From Bacillota bacterium (GTDB taxonomy: Bacteria; Bacillota; Clostridia; Tissierellales; Sedimentibacteraceae): a stretch of DNA of 64,000 nucleotides. The number at the start of each line of letters is the position of its first letter. Position 1 is the stretch's first letter. Positions 40,882-50,159 of the stretch are shown here, one piece after another. The notes under the pieces are model-generated. The model was not told where the DNA came from. It did no database searches and worked only from the letters and a program-made list of their open reading frames with translations. Made by a program: the position numbers and the translations under genes. The stretch spans positions 124,001 through 188,000 of the forward strand of contig JAEWJT010000017.1 of assembly GCA_023386345.1 (NCBI GenBank), written 5' to 3'.

Positions 40882-42237
40882 TTATACAGTTTTAGTAAGA
40901 TTTACAGCCCATTTGCCACTTTTGTATCTTATTAGCCCTAAACTCACTCTTATAAGCTGCTCTAATTGAATAAATAAAAATACCAAATATATTTCTTGAA
41001 TTTTCAATATATTAACAGCAAAGAATGCCAAAGGAAGACCTACAGACCACATTATTCCACTGTCAAGGAATGTTAGCACTTTGCTGTCGCCACCTGCTCT
41101 TAGAGAAGCAAATACGATTACTATGAACAATCTTAAGGATACTCTTATAGAAAATACTCTCACTATAGCAACAGCATTTGAAAATACAACTGGATCTTTA
41201 AGTCCAAAGACCGAAACCATCGGAGCTGCAAATACTATTATTGATATAGTGGATATAACAGCTAGAATTGCTGCCATTCCTATAAAATAATTTCCATCTT
41301 CCTTTGCCTTTTCGATATCTCCGCTGCCTAAAGTGTTTCCTACCATAACGGCAGTTGCATTTGAAATTCCCATAACTACAAAGAAGAAAATATCGCTTAT
41401 TTTACTTCCGACATAATACGCTTCCATTGAGTTTGTACCTAAAGAGCCAAAGGCTTTAATAAATAAGGTGCTGCCGAAACCGAACATAAGCTCATTGAAA
41501 ATAAGGGGAGAAATTCTTTTCATTATAGATTTTACAAACTTTGTATCAAAGCCAAACATCTCTTTGATGCTTCCCATAAATGGCTGATTAGTTTTAATTG
41601 CGAATATAATATGTATGACAAGACCTAAGACTTGAGCTATAAGAGTAGAGTATGCGGCACCCTCAACCCCGAGCTTTGGAAAACCAAAAGTTCCAAAAAT
41701 TAAAAAATATTTTAAAATAATAGCTGTTATCATAGTTACAATACTTATAAATAAAGGAACCTTAGTATTGTGGATAGCACGATATACATAGCTGAAAGCA
41801 AAGGATACAGAGGTTGGAATAAATGAAAATTTCAATATATTAAGATACATTCCTCCGTACTTGATTACATTGCTGTCATTTAAATAAAATTTTATTATTT
41901 GAGAGCCAAAAAAGGATGAAATCAACATAAAAAACAGCCCTATCATAAACGACAGAACTAATGATAATCCAAAGCTTCTTTTTAAGTTTTTATAATCCTT
42001 AGCTCCAAAAAATTGTGCGCAAAATATTCCTGTCCCGCTTACTGCTCCAAAGGAAACTGTTATTGCCAATGTATCTAACTGTGTAGCTGTACCGACTGCA
42101 CTGACCATGCCTATCCATGATACCATAAGGGAGTCAACTATTCCCATACTAGATGAAAGTATGGATTGAAGTGCTAAAGGAACGGCGATTGATCCTGCTT
42201 TTTTGTAAAAACTAAAAGGTGCAAAAAATTTCTTCAT
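40882..42237 (-). CDS. MATE-family transporter 2
   Basis: 451 aa, about 12 membrane helices. MATE features: AVPLALQSILSSSMGIVDSLM at TM1, AQFFGAKDYKNLKRSF, GNTLGSGDIEKAKEDGNYF in the second half and SLRAGGDSKVLTFLDSG. Not closely similar to the MATE protein at 18914. It lies 44 bases downstream of pxpA on the same strand, so the two may share a transcript; a link to glutamate or oxoproline metabolism is inference only. Confidence 0.88.
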   Translation of the reverse strand: MKKFFAPFSFYKKAGSIAVPLALQSILSSSMGIVDSLMVSWIGMVSAVGTATQLDTLAITVSFGAVSGTGIFCAQFFGAKDYKNLKRSFGLSLVLSFMIGLFFMLISSFFGSQIIKFYLNDSNVIKYGGMYLNILKFSFIPTSVSFAFSYVYRAIHNTKVPLFISIVTMITAIILKYFLIFGTFGFPKLGVEGAAYSTLIAQVLGLVIHIIFAIKTNQPFMGSIKEMFGFDTKFVKSIMKRISPLIFNELMFGFGSTLFIKAFGSLGTNSMEAYYVGSKISDIFFFVVMGISNATAVMVGNTLGSGDIEKAKEDGNYFIGMAAILAVISTISIIVFAAPMVSVFGLKDPVVFSNAVAIVRVFSIRVSLRLFIVIVFASLRAGGDSKVLTFLDSGIMWSVGLPLAFFAVNILKIQEIYLVFLFIQLEQLIRVSLGLIRYKSGKWAVNLTKTV

Positions 42238-42281
42238 AAAAAAATGTTTCCTTTCTGATGTTAAGTCAATATAGTTTGTGT

Positions 42282-43052
42282 CTAAGTAATAATTTCACTT
42301 AAATTTTTAATTTTTATATCTTCTGATTCAAAAGATGCTCTAATTTTTTTAACGAACTCTACAGCTTTAAGATTGTCACCATGGACACAAATGGAGTCAG
42401 CTTTTATACTGACAGTTTTTCGGTTTATGCTCTCAACTGTTCCATGCTTAATCATTTTAACTGCTCTCTTTATTACAAAATCAGAATCTGTTATGATGGC
42501 TCCAACCATATTTCGAGGTACTAATGTACCATCATCCATATATGCTCTGTCAGCAAACACTTCATTTGCTGTCTTTATGCCTACTGCCTTTCCAGCAGTT
42601 ATCATTTCAGAGTTTGCAAGGCCGAGTAAAATTATATTTTTATCAACTTCATAAATAGCCTCACTTACTGCTCTTGCATAGTCGTAATTTACTGCTGCTG
42701 CATTATACATAGCACCGTGGGGCTTTAGATGTTGAATTTTAACACCATAAACTTCAGATATAGCCATAATAGCACCTAACTGATATTTAACATACATTTT
42801 CAGCTCATTAAAGCTTAAACTCATATTTCTTCTGCCAAAACCCATTAAATCGTTGTAACCAGGATGTGCTCCGACAGCAACTTTCATTTCTTTAGCTATT
42901 TTGACAGTTGTGTTCATTATAACAGGATCACCTGCATGCCATCCGCAGGCAATGTTAGCAGATGAAACATATTTTAGAATTTCACTATCCATACCTATAG
43001 CGTAATCCCCAAATCCCTCACCTAAATCACTGTTTAGGTCTATCATAAACAT
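42282..43052 (-). CDS. pxpA: 5-oxoprolinase subunit PxpA (LamB/YcsF family)
   Basis: 256 aa, GAGGTGA upstream; an ATG two codons later is an alternative start. Family motifs: DLNSDLGEGFG at the N-terminus, SSANIACGWHAGDP, VGAHPGYNDLMGFGRR, HLKPHGAMYN and FADRAYMDDGTLVPR, and CVHGDN near the end. Completes the PxpABC 5-oxoprolinase with the fused PxpBC encoded convergently across the MATE gene. A palindrome around its -10 suggests regulated expression. Confidence 0.95.
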   Translation of the reverse strand: MFMIDLNSDLGEGFGDYAIGMDSEILKYVSSANIACGWHAGDPVIMNTTVKIAKEMKVAVGAHPGYNDLMGFGRRNMSLSFNELKMYVKYQLGAIMAISEVYGVKIQHLKPHGAMYNAAAVNYDYARAVSEAIYEVDKNIILLGLANSEMITAGKAVGIKTANEVFADRAYMDDGTLVPRNMVGAIITDSDFVIKRAVKMIKHGTVESINRKTVSIKADSICVHGDNLKAVEFVKKIRASFESEDIKIKNLSEIIT

Positions 43053-43113
43053 AAAAAAATCACCTCAATTGTGTTATAAATATATACATATTTTAAATGT
43101 CCTAACATAACTC

Positions 43114-43141
43114 AGACTATGTTTATATTATATCATAGTCT
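43114..43141 (-). promoter_or_regulatory. Operator-like palindrome around the pxpA -10
   Basis: AGACTATG (43114-43121) and CATAGTCT (43134-43141) form an 8-bp perfect inverted repeat; the 12 bases between contain TATAAT on the minus strand. The -35 is weak. Binding here would block the promoter. Confidence 0.5.
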
Positions 43142-43235
43142 TGCTGTACAAGCCATTAAAAATATTTAAATAAATAAAATTGTATTTCAGAATGTGATTT
43201 TAACTATGTAAAATTTCACCACTTCATTTTTCATT

Positions 43236-44159
43236 TTAAAATTCAATATCTTTGACTCTTTTTCTTTTTATCAAAAAAATAAGTAAAATCATAAAGGCAG
43301 CTAATACTAATGTTGTTATTATACTTGACTCAATACCATAACTACCTCCATTGATAATGTTGTTTTCATTTAATGTAAAGCTAAAAACCGCTGGTAGCTT
43401 ATCCGTACCGCTCAAATTTAGACCAACTATATTAAAAAGAAAAAAATTCCAAAAACTATGTATAGCACAAGAAACCCAAATGTTTTTATTTTTAATCATG
43501 AGTAGAGAAAATATAGCTGATACAAGCAACAGATTAATTATTCCAATTATTCCGTAAACTAAGCTGTTTTTAAATAAAGAACTAAAATGCGGAAGAGAAA
43601 AGAGTATTGAGCTAATTAAAATAGAAGTAGTTATTGTCACTTTCTTTGATAAGGATACCATTAAAAATCCTCTGCACATCGTTTCTTCCATTGCTCCTTG
43701 AATAATAAAAGCACCTAAAAACGCAATAATGATTGTAATATTGATATTATTAGAAATACCATTATAAGTAATATTTCCTGTTAATACTATAAATCCCAAG
43801 GATAAACCAAGAAGTGCAGTAGCTAACAAGATACCCTTTAAAAATCCAATAATATTTCTGTTAAAGCCCATAGATTTTATAGTTCTTTTCTCTACAAATT
43901 TGCAATAAAGCATTGTTAATATTGAAAAGATAAAAAATCCATAGTATTTCATTAAAAGCATTGACTGTAAAGAAAGCATTTCACCATTTATAGGATTAAG
44001 ACCAATCGCAAAATGAGCCGCTATTGCAATTGCTTCAGCTAAAAGAGAAGAGATAATATAAATCAAAATAAAAGCTAACACTTTTTTTATTACATATAAG
44101 GCTTTAGGCATTTCACTTTCGTTGTTAAACGGACTAATCATTCTTAAATATTTTTTCAT
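43236..44159 (-). CDS. CPBP-family intramembrane protease
   Basis: 307 aa, AGGAGG upstream, ATG inside the end of the TetR gene. Eight or so membrane helices with the three Abi/CPBP motifs: EETMCRGFL (EExxxR), SLPHF (FxxxH type) and AIHSFWNFF (HxxxN). CaaX-protease-like proteins process membrane peptides or give bacteriocin immunity. Overlap with a TetR gene suggests it is the regulated target. Confidence 0.9.
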   Translation of the reverse strand: MKKYLRMISPFNNESEMPKALYVIKKVLAFILIYIISSLLAEAIAIAAHFAIGLNPINGEMLSLQSMLLMKYYGFFIFSILTMLYCKFVEKRTIKSMGFNRNIIGFLKGILLATALLGLSLGFIVLTGNITYNGISNNINITIIIAFLGAFIIQGAMEETMCRGFLMVSLSKKVTITTSILISSILFSLPHFSSLFKNSLVYGIIGIINLLLVSAIFSLLMIKNKNIWVSCAIHSFWNFFLFNIVGLNLSGTDKLPAVFSFTLNENNIINGGSYGIESSIITTLVLAAFMILLIFLIKRKRVKDIEF

Positions 44160-44766
44160 TTGAATCCTCCTTTTTATTTACCTCATTCTTATTTACAAAG
44201 GTATCAAGTCCTTTTAAAAGAATATCAATAGACAAATCAAAACTTTCTTGTAAAGATAACGGATTTCCGAACCCTCCATTGTTCACGATTGATGCAAATC
44301 CCTGTAAAAAACTTCGTAGCATACGGACCGTATGCACCATATGTTTCTCACTAAGCTTATACGATGAAAGGACTTGAAAAATGACCGTAACTAAATCTTC
44401 TATTACTTGCATCGCTTCATCTGTGCTATACTGGTTGTACCATTGCATAGAGTTGAAAACACCAGGATGTTTCGTGGTATAATTCATGTAAGCTTTGCAC
44501 ATTTCTCTTACTGCCTCATCTTTGGATTTACCAACAGCGGCTAAAGTTATTTCATTTGCTAATTGTTTCCAACCGTATAGCATCAGGGAATAATGTAAAT
44601 CATCAAGACCTTTCACGTGATTATATAGAGATGGGGGACGAACTCCAAGCTTATTAGCCAATTCTTTTAATGTAACACTACTCAATCCATCTTTGTCCGC
44701 CATTTCTGCGGCTGCTTCTAAAATCACCTGTTTATCTAAACCTGCTCTTGCCATAATATTTAACAC
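44134..44766 (-). CDS. TetR-family regulator (WHG-type C-terminal domain)
   Basis: 210 aa. N-terminal TetR helix-turn-helix (AAAEMADKDGLSSVTLKELA, LGVRPPSLYNHVKGLDDL), then an all-helical ligand domain with VREMCKAYMNYTTKHPGVF. The C-terminal pattern fits the TetR group with a WHG domain. A palindrome lies in its own promoter, so it is probably autorepressed and controls the overlapping CPBP gene. Confidence 0.9.
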   Translation of the reverse strand: MLNIMARAGLDKQVILEAAAEMADKDGLSSVTLKELANKLGVRPPSLYNHVKGLDDLHYSLMLYGWKQLANEITLAAVGKSKDEAVREMCKAYMNYTTKHPGVFNSMQWYNQYSTDEAMQVIEDLVTVIFQVLSSYKLSEKHMVHTVRMLRSFLQGFASIVNNGGFGNPLSLQESFDLSIDILLKGLDTFVNKNEVNKKEDSNEKIFKND

Positions 44767-44788
44767 TCCTCAAAACTAATCTATTATC

Positions 44789-44817
44789 ATTATAACTAAT
44801 TAAATTAGTTTTGTCAA
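44789..44817 (-). promoter_or_regulatory. TetR-CPBP promoter with operator in the spacer
   Basis: Minus strand TTGACA (44817-44812), 17 bases, TATAAT (44794-44789). The spacer is filled by the perfect palindrome AACTAATTAAATTAGTT (44794-44810), the expected TetR-dimer site. Confidence 0.85.
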
Positions 44818-44897
44818 GTCTTTAAACAAAATGAAGCTATGACTTCAAGTCAACTTTGTTCGAGGTCACAAAATGGCATCGAATGCTAATTTTCCTA

Positions 44898-44926
44898 TTG
44901 CATAAATTATCCATACTTGTTAAAAT
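44898..44926 (+). promoter_or_regulatory. Promoter of the double-HTH regulator (shared type)
   Basis: TTGCAT (44898-44903), 17 bases, TAAAAT (44921-44926). The whole element including the spacer is nearly repeated at 50160-50188. Confidence 0.65.
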
Positions 44927-45017
44927 ATCAATAATGATACATATTGATTTTATAATAGGGAACATATAAAAAGTATATTTAAATATTAAAATACATTTAA
45001 AGGAAGTTAATTTCTGT

Positions 45018-46877
45018 ATGATAAGCATAGGATATCTAATAAAAAATATTTGTAATGAAAAGGGAATTACAGCAAGAAAGCTATGTGATGGCATATGCTC
45101 GACGAGCTATTTTTCAGAATTTACGAAAAACGAAAAGTCAGTAAATAAGCTTATATCAGATTTACTCCTGCAAAGATTGGGATTATTTGAGGGTAATTTT
45201 GAAAATTACTTGTCAGAAAAAGAATTTAATAAATTTATGATGAGAAAGAAAATCATTAGCCTTATAGAAAAAAAGGAAATTCAAAAAGCTGAAAAAGAGA
45301 TTGAGGAGTACGAAAAAATCGTATTAAAAAAAGATAGGCTTGAAAGAAGATTTAAACTGCTGATGGAATTTGGTATAATGCAGATTAATAATGGGGATAA
45401 AGAATTCCAGCAACTTTATGAGAAAATATATTCAACCCTTAAAGAAGCTGTAAAAATAACAGTACCTATTTTTGAGGATTTTCCTATAGATAAATGTATT
45501 TTAGGATGTAATGAACTGTATTTTATTTTAAAATGTATTATGTTTAGAGAAAAGGTATATAGTGATGATAAATCTCAGATATTGTACAATGAATTAATTA
45601 AATATATAGAAAACAACGATTTAGATTATACCATGAAAGCGCATCTATACTCAAATGCAGTTTGTTTAGCTGCTAAAGCTCAGATTTTAAACAAGGAATA
45701 CGAGCTTGTAATAAAAAATTGCGATTTGGCTATTGAATATCTTAATAAAAGTTCAAAGCTGTATTTTATTGAAGAACTTATGAAAAACAAGAGCTTAGCA
45801 CTTAAGGCTTTAATAGACTTATATGATGATAATGTATCTATGTCGAAAAGTGATGTCGAAAAATTGAATTCATATAAAAATATATTAATAAAAAATGAGA
45901 AGAAAAGAGAGCTTATTGCCAAGATTTTTGAAAAGTATAATCTTAGCTCTGAACCATCTAAATGGTATCCTTATAGTGGTAACGAAGATTTTTGTTCTTT
46001 GGGAGAAACAATAAAGAAAAGGAGAGAAATGCTCAACATGTCACAATTTGAGCTCTCAGAAGACGTATATGATACTGTAAGCATATCGAGAATTGAAACA
46101 GGATTATCAGCACCATATCCGAAAAAATCAAAGATGCTTTTAAAAAAATTAGGAATATTTGGAGAGTTTCAAATATATGACTTTGAATGTAACAGTTATG
46201 AAGCTTATAAATTAGAAAAAGATATGTCTTATTTGCTGACATTAAAAGAATATAAAAAAGCATACGATATATTGCAAAAACTTAAAGAAAAAATAGATAT
46301 GACCAGTAATTTAAATCAGCAATATTTTGGATATAAAGAAGCGTCAATATTAAACAATTTAAAAATCATATCTGAGGAGGATACAATATGCAGATATATT
46401 AAAGCATTGGAAATTACAATATCTACTAAAAAAATATTTTCTGATACTACTAAAAAGTATTTTACTAAAAGAGAAAAAGCTCTTATTTATAGCATAGGAC
46501 TGAGCTATAGAAAACTTGAGGACTATGAAAATTCTGATAAATGGCTTAATTTGTACCAAGCTTATCATGATAATTTTGATAAAAATTGTCAGCTTATAAC
46601 ATACGAAGAAGTTTCGTCAGTATATGAGAGCTTAGTAGCTGATATGAAAAAGTACGAGAAATCTGATGATACTATAGAAAAAAGCATATATGAATCATTA
46701 AAATGCAGAGGAGACGGATTAATTGGAAGATTAGTATATTCACCTGTGTGGGGTATGAAGGAAAGAGCGGAGAACAATGAAACGAAGAATAGTGAATTGC
46801 TTTTAGACAGGGACGAAATGGAAAAGGCTTTAGTAATAAATTGCTTATTTGAGGCGGGATTTTTCAAAAATGAATGA
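45018..46877 (+). CDS. Double HTH-TPR transcription regulator (RNPP-like)
   Basis: 619 aa built of two similar halves. An XRE-type helix-turn-helix opens each: residues about 3-55 (GYLIKNICNEKGITARKLCD) and about 325-385 (GETIKKRREMLNMSQFELSE). Each is followed by TPR-like helices (e.g. AEKEIEEYEKIVLKKDRLER; LKEYKKAYDILQKLKEKI). Single HTH-TPR proteins of the PlcR/Rgg/PrgX group bind exported signalling peptides; a double version is unusual. AAAGGAAG lies upstream of the ATG. An ABC exporter and a small MerR-like protein follow on the same strand, so a peptide-controlled locus is possible. No peptide gene was found in the 208-base gap. Confidence 0.75.
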   Translation: MISIGYLIKNICNEKGITARKLCDGICSTSYFSEFTKNEKSVNKLISDLLLQRLGLFEGNFENYLSEKEFNKFMMRKKIISLIEKKEIQKAEKEIEEYEKIVLKKDRLERRFKLLMEFGIMQINNGDKEFQQLYEKIYSTLKEAVKITVPIFEDFPIDKCILGCNELYFILKCIMFREKVYSDDKSQILYNELIKYIENNDLDYTMKAHLYSNAVCLAAKAQILNKEYELVIKNCDLAIEYLNKSSKLYFIEELMKNKSLALKALIDLYDDNVSMSKSDVEKLNSYKNILIKNEKKRELIAKIFEKYNLSSEPSKWYPYSGNEDFCSLGETIKKRREMLNMSQFELSEDVYDTVSISRIETGLSAPYPKKSKMLLKKLGIFGEFQIYDFECNSYEAYKLEKDMSYLLTLKEYKKAYDILQKLKEKIDMTSNLNQQYFGYKEASILNNLKIISEEDTICRYIKALEITISTKKIFSDTTKKYFTKREKALIYSIGLSYRKLEDYENSDKWLNLYQAYHDNFDKNCQLITYEEVSSVYESLVADMKKYEKSDDTIEKSIYESLKCRGDGLIGRLVYSPVWGMKERAENNETKNSELLLDRDEMEKALVINCLFEAGFFKNE

Positions 46878-46942
46878 TTTATCATAAATTAATTTTATCA
46901 AAACTTTTTACATCTAATAAAAATTAACTTTAAATAATTAAA

Positions 46943-46982
46943 AACAAGTCAGCAAATTAAATTTTTAATTCGCTGACTTGTT
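46943..46982 (+). terminator. Terminator after the double-HTH regulator
   Basis: Long stem AACAAGTCAGC / GCTGACTTGTT extended by AAATTAA / TTAATTC with one mismatch; short T run. Confidence 0.75.
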
Positions 46983-47085
46983 ATGTAAACAATCTAATTA
47001 TTTTGATAAAATATGACAAAATAATAATTTAAAAAATACAATATCTTAGTTAAATAATATTTTTGATTGTGAGGTTGTGTGAGCT

Positions 47086-48684
47086 ATGAAAATGTTTAAG
47101 GTGTATTTAAAAAACAATGTAATTAGCAATGCTTTGGTAATAATTTTATCTATCTTAACAGGCTTCGTAGCCCTTGAGATATCGGGGCAAGTAAAACTAA
47201 TTTTTAATGAAGCTATTGTTAAAAACAATTTGGCTATATTTGAACAAAATATCTTATTTATAAGTTTACTTTATATAATGCTGTTTTTTCTTAATTTATC
47301 AAATAATGTTTTAGGAAACTATATAAATTGGAATGGAAAGAAAAATTTAGCGATGTTTTCTCTTGATAAATTAACTAAAACAGAATATACATACTTTCTA
47401 AAAAACAATTCAGCTTCTACTTGGACAGATATAGGCATGTCTGCTGACCGTGTGGCATCATATTATTCTGCTATATTTGATATACTCTCTTACATAATTA
47501 AATTTTCAATATATGCTGTAATTATTTTTAATGTAAATCTATATGCTGGAATATTTTCACTACTTGCTATACCAATAATATTTTTGACTACAATTGGAGT
47601 TAAGAAAAAACGAACATATTATTATGAAAAGATGATTGAAGAATCAAGAGGCTTATCTGCGATATCTGTTGAAACATTAAATACTATTAGAAATATAAAA
47701 GTAAAAAATGAATATGATTTCTTTATAGAAAAAATAGATAAAAGATACACTAATCTTAATAGGGCAGTTGTAGGAACAGCTTTGTTTGATAATTATTGGA
47801 TTAAAGTAACAGACTTAATAAATTCTATAGTTCCTATATTTGTTTTATATTTAATTATGAAACTTACCTCGTTTATAAAAACAACTCAAGGAGATATTAT
47901 AGTTCTTTATTCTTTTATACCAATGCTTTTAGCTTCATTTAAAGGCTTCTATTCAATGCTGATGAATATTTATGCCTCAAAGCCTTTTATAAAGAGTACT
48001 AAAAAATATTTTGATTTAGCTGAAGAAAATACGGGAACAGTGCTTATAAAAGAATTTAAAAGCTTGGAAACAGAGAATTTGCAGCTTGACAATAGTGGAC
48101 AAATAGTAAAAATACCTGATATTAAAATCATAAAGGGTGAAAAAACTTTAATAAAGGGTGAGAGTGGTATTGGCAAATCAACGTTATTTAATATAATGCT
48201 GGGACTTAGAAAGGATTATACTGGTAGTATAAAAATTAATGGGTATGAACTAAGTGAAATTAATATTGAGTCACTAAGAAAAATAATAGGTATTTCTTTC
48301 CAAGGGCATGGTGTGTTTTCATTAAATTTAGAAGAAAATATTAACTTAGGAAATAAAGAATTGTTAGATATAAATAAAATCATTGAGATTGTACAACTTG
48401 AAAAGCTTGCTGAAGATAAAAAAGACACAATTTTGAACATAAATAGCCTATCTGGAGGAGAACAGTCAAGAATTAGTATTGCTCAAAACCTAATAAGAAA
48501 TCCACAAGTTATATTAATAGATGAGTCTCTATCGAGTGTCGATGAGATAATGGAATCACAAATTATAAAAAATATTATGGATAATTTTATAGATAAAACA
48601 GTTGTATGTATAAGTCATAGAAAATCGACACAAGAGTATTTTGACAAAGTAATACAGTTTGGAATAAAGGAGGAAGCTAAATGA
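47086..48684 (+). CDS. ABC exporter (fused permease-ATPase)
   Basis: 532 aa. Residues about 1-300 hold six membrane helices; the ATPase follows with Walker A GESGIGKST, Q-loop SFQGHG, signature LSGGEQSR, Walker B VILIDESLS and H-loop ISHRKS. Exporters of this form move peptides, lipids or drugs, usually as homodimers. The usual Glu after Walker B is present. The NBD is rather divergent (ISFQGHGVFSLN). The next gene overlaps its stop by 4 bases, so they are one operon. Confidence 0.9.
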   Translation: MKMFKVYLKNNVISNALVIILSILTGFVALEISGQVKLIFNEAIVKNNLAIFEQNILFISLLYIMLFFLNLSNNVLGNYINWNGKKNLAMFSLDKLTKTEYTYFLKNNSASTWTDIGMSADRVASYYSAIFDILSYIIKFSIYAVIIFNVNLYAGIFSLLAIPIIFLTTIGVKKKRTYYYEKMIEESRGLSAISVETLNTIRNIKVKNEYDFFIEKIDKRYTNLNRAVVGTALFDNYWIKVTDLINSIVPIFVLYLIMKLTSFIKTTQGDIIVLYSFIPMLLASFKGFYSMLMNIYASKPFIKSTKKYFDLAEENTGTVLIKEFKSLETENLQLDNSGQIVKIPDIKIIKGEKTLIKGESGIGKSTLFNIMLGLRKDYTGSIKINGYELSEINIESLRKIIGISFQGHGVFSLNLEENINLGNKELLDINKIIEIVQLEKLAEDKKDTILNINSLSGGEQSRISIAQNLIRNPQVILIDESLSSVDEIMESQIIKNIMDNFIDKTVVCISHRKSTQEYFDKVIQFGIKEEAK

Positions 48685-49034
48685 TTAGTGTAAAAGAAAC
48701 AACTCAAATATTAGGGATTGGTGAGCATACATTAAAAAGGTGGGTTGATGAGGGAAGAATTAAATGTATATATGTAGACGAAGAAATGTATTTTGAAGAA
48801 AAAGAAGTAAATATTTTTACAGAAAAAACAGGAATAAAGCTTATAAAGCCAAAAGTTAATATAGAAGTTTTGATGCAAGAACTTGAGTTGGTAGAAATCG
48901 AAAATAAAAATATTATTAAGATTAAAGGCTCTGAATCAAATATAGATAAGATTATATCATACTTATCTACGGAAAATAAGGTTTTAAGTAGTGAAAAGAT
49001 AGCAGAATTAATAAAAAATCGAGAGAATAATTAG
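48681..49034 (+). CDS. Small MerR/excisionase-like DNA-binding protein
   Basis: 117 aa. N-terminal winged helix of the HTH_17/MerR type (SVKETTQILGIGEHTLKRWV, DEGRIKCIYVDEEMYF), then an alpha-beta C-terminal region with KIKGSESNIDKIISYL. Start overlaps the ABC gene stop (ATGA). It probably controls its own operon; it is not a phage excisionase in any visible context. Confidence 0.7.
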   Translation: MISVKETTQILGIGEHTLKRWVDEGRIKCIYVDEEMYFEEKEVNIFTEKTGIKLIKPKVNIEVLMQELELVEIENKNIIKIKGSESNIDKIISYLSTENKVLSSEKIAELIKNRENN

Positions 49035-49090
49035 AAAAAGCACTTTTTTACTTTTATAGCCGAAAATAAAACTAAAAATTAAAATTTATA

Positions 49091-49157
49091 TTGACATTTA
49101 GATTTTCATATGATAAATTATACTTGTATTAAACATGTTTAATACAAGTATAATTTA
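49091..49157 (+). promoter_or_regulatory. TetR promoter with a 44-bp perfect palindrome
   Basis: TTGACA (49091-49096), 17 bases, TAAATT (49114-49119). The -10 begins a 44-bp perfect palindrome (49114-49157; arms contain AATTATACTTGTATTAAACA and its complement) that runs to the ribosome binding site of the TetR gene. Likely operator, perhaps for two dimers; as RNA it would fold fully and mask the leader. Confidence 0.85.
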
Positions 49158-49169
49158 AGGAGCTACATC

Positions 49170-49733
49170 ATGAAAAATGATAATGTTAAAGAGCAATTAA
49201 TTTGTGCTACTATGAAACTTTTGACTGAAAGCGAAAATCCAAGTAAAATAACTGCTCGGCAAATTGCTAACGAAGCAGATGCAAATTTAGCTATGATAAA
49301 TTACCATTTTAACTCAAAAGATGCCTTGCTAAATATCGCAGTCAGCAAACTTATGGATGACAGAGCAAATGAGTTAAAAGAAATAAGAGATAAAAATATA
49401 CCGGCAAAGCAAAAACTAAGAGAATTTTTAATAACTATGGCTGACATTATGATTGAGTATTCAGAAATATCAAAGCCTACTATACCATATTTGCTTTTAG
49501 AGGGTGAAATAGAATTGCCATATTATATTCTTCCAATGATTAAGGAATGTTGTGGCGACAGAATGTCTGAAACAGAATGTAGAATTATAGCCTATCAGCT
49601 TATATCTTTTTCACAATTAGTCTTTTATCGTTCCAGTGATTTTTTGAAATACACAGGTATTGAAATTAATGACAAAAAACAAAGAGATACGTTGTTTCAA
49701 ACTATTTTAGATATTTTCATTAACAACATTTAA
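49170..49733 (+). CDS. TetR-family regulator
   Basis: 187 aa, AAGGAG upstream. TetR helix-turn-helix ITARQIANEADANLAMINYHF, then NSKDALLNIAVSKLM and a helical ligand domain (LREFLITMADIMIEYSEIS). Probably represses its own promoter through the palindrome. The 56-aa membrane peptide gene follows by 16 bases and is the likely co-regulated product. Confidence 0.9.
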   Translation: MKNDNVKEQLICATMKLLTESENPSKITARQIANEADANLAMINYHFNSKDALLNIAVSKLMDDRANELKEIRDKNIPAKQKLREFLITMADIMIEYSEISKPTIPYLLLEGEIELPYYILPMIKECCGDRMSETECRIIAYQLISFSQLVFYRSSDFLKYTGIEINDKKQRDTLFQTILDIFINNI

Positions 49734-49749
49734 TAAGGAGGAAAATCAA

Positions 49750-49920
49750 ATGAAAATTTTAAGTATTATTTCTATTATTGCAATTATTTGTACATTGATT
49801 TGCGGTCTATGGATGAAATTTGGACCGGGCGTAAAAGATACTAATTTTCACGCAATGCTTTCTATTGGGACAATATTGCTATGCCTTGTAACGATTATCA
49901 TGTATATGATTAGAACTTGA
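49750..49920 (+). CDS. Small two-TM membrane peptide (56 aa)
   Basis: ATG at 49750 with AAGGAGG 8 bases upstream; TGA at 49918-49920. Two hydrophobic segments (ISIIAIICTLICGLW and AMLSIGTILLCLVTIIMYM) around a short polar loop (MKFGPGVKDTNFH). It directly follows the TetR gene, so probably part of its regulon. No family recognised. Confidence 0.7.
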   Translation: MKILSIISIIAIICTLICGLWMKFGPGVKDTNFHAMLSIGTILLCLVTIIMYMIRT

Positions 49921-50102
49921 TAAGATTTAGACAAAGATACTTCAGAAGATTTTGTCCTAAGGAGTGAGAGGCATTTGCTTCAAAATATTTACTTTATGTT
50001 AAACTAAAAACCGCCATCAATGGCAAGCTAAAGGAATCTTATACAGTTTTATCAAGCGTCAATAAATCTTATTATACATATCAAACAGTTAAAGAAAGAG
50101 TA

Positions 50103-50136
50103 ATCGGCAGACAGCAAACACTTATTGTCTGCCGAT
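50103..50136. terminator. Strong hairpin in the gene-poor stretch
   Basis: 11-bp perfect stem ATCGGCAGACA / TGTCTGCCGAT with a 12-base loop. Little T run, but stable. It probably ends the TetR-small peptide transcript. Confidence 0.6.
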
Positions 50137-50159
50137 ATGTATTTACAGCACAATTACTA

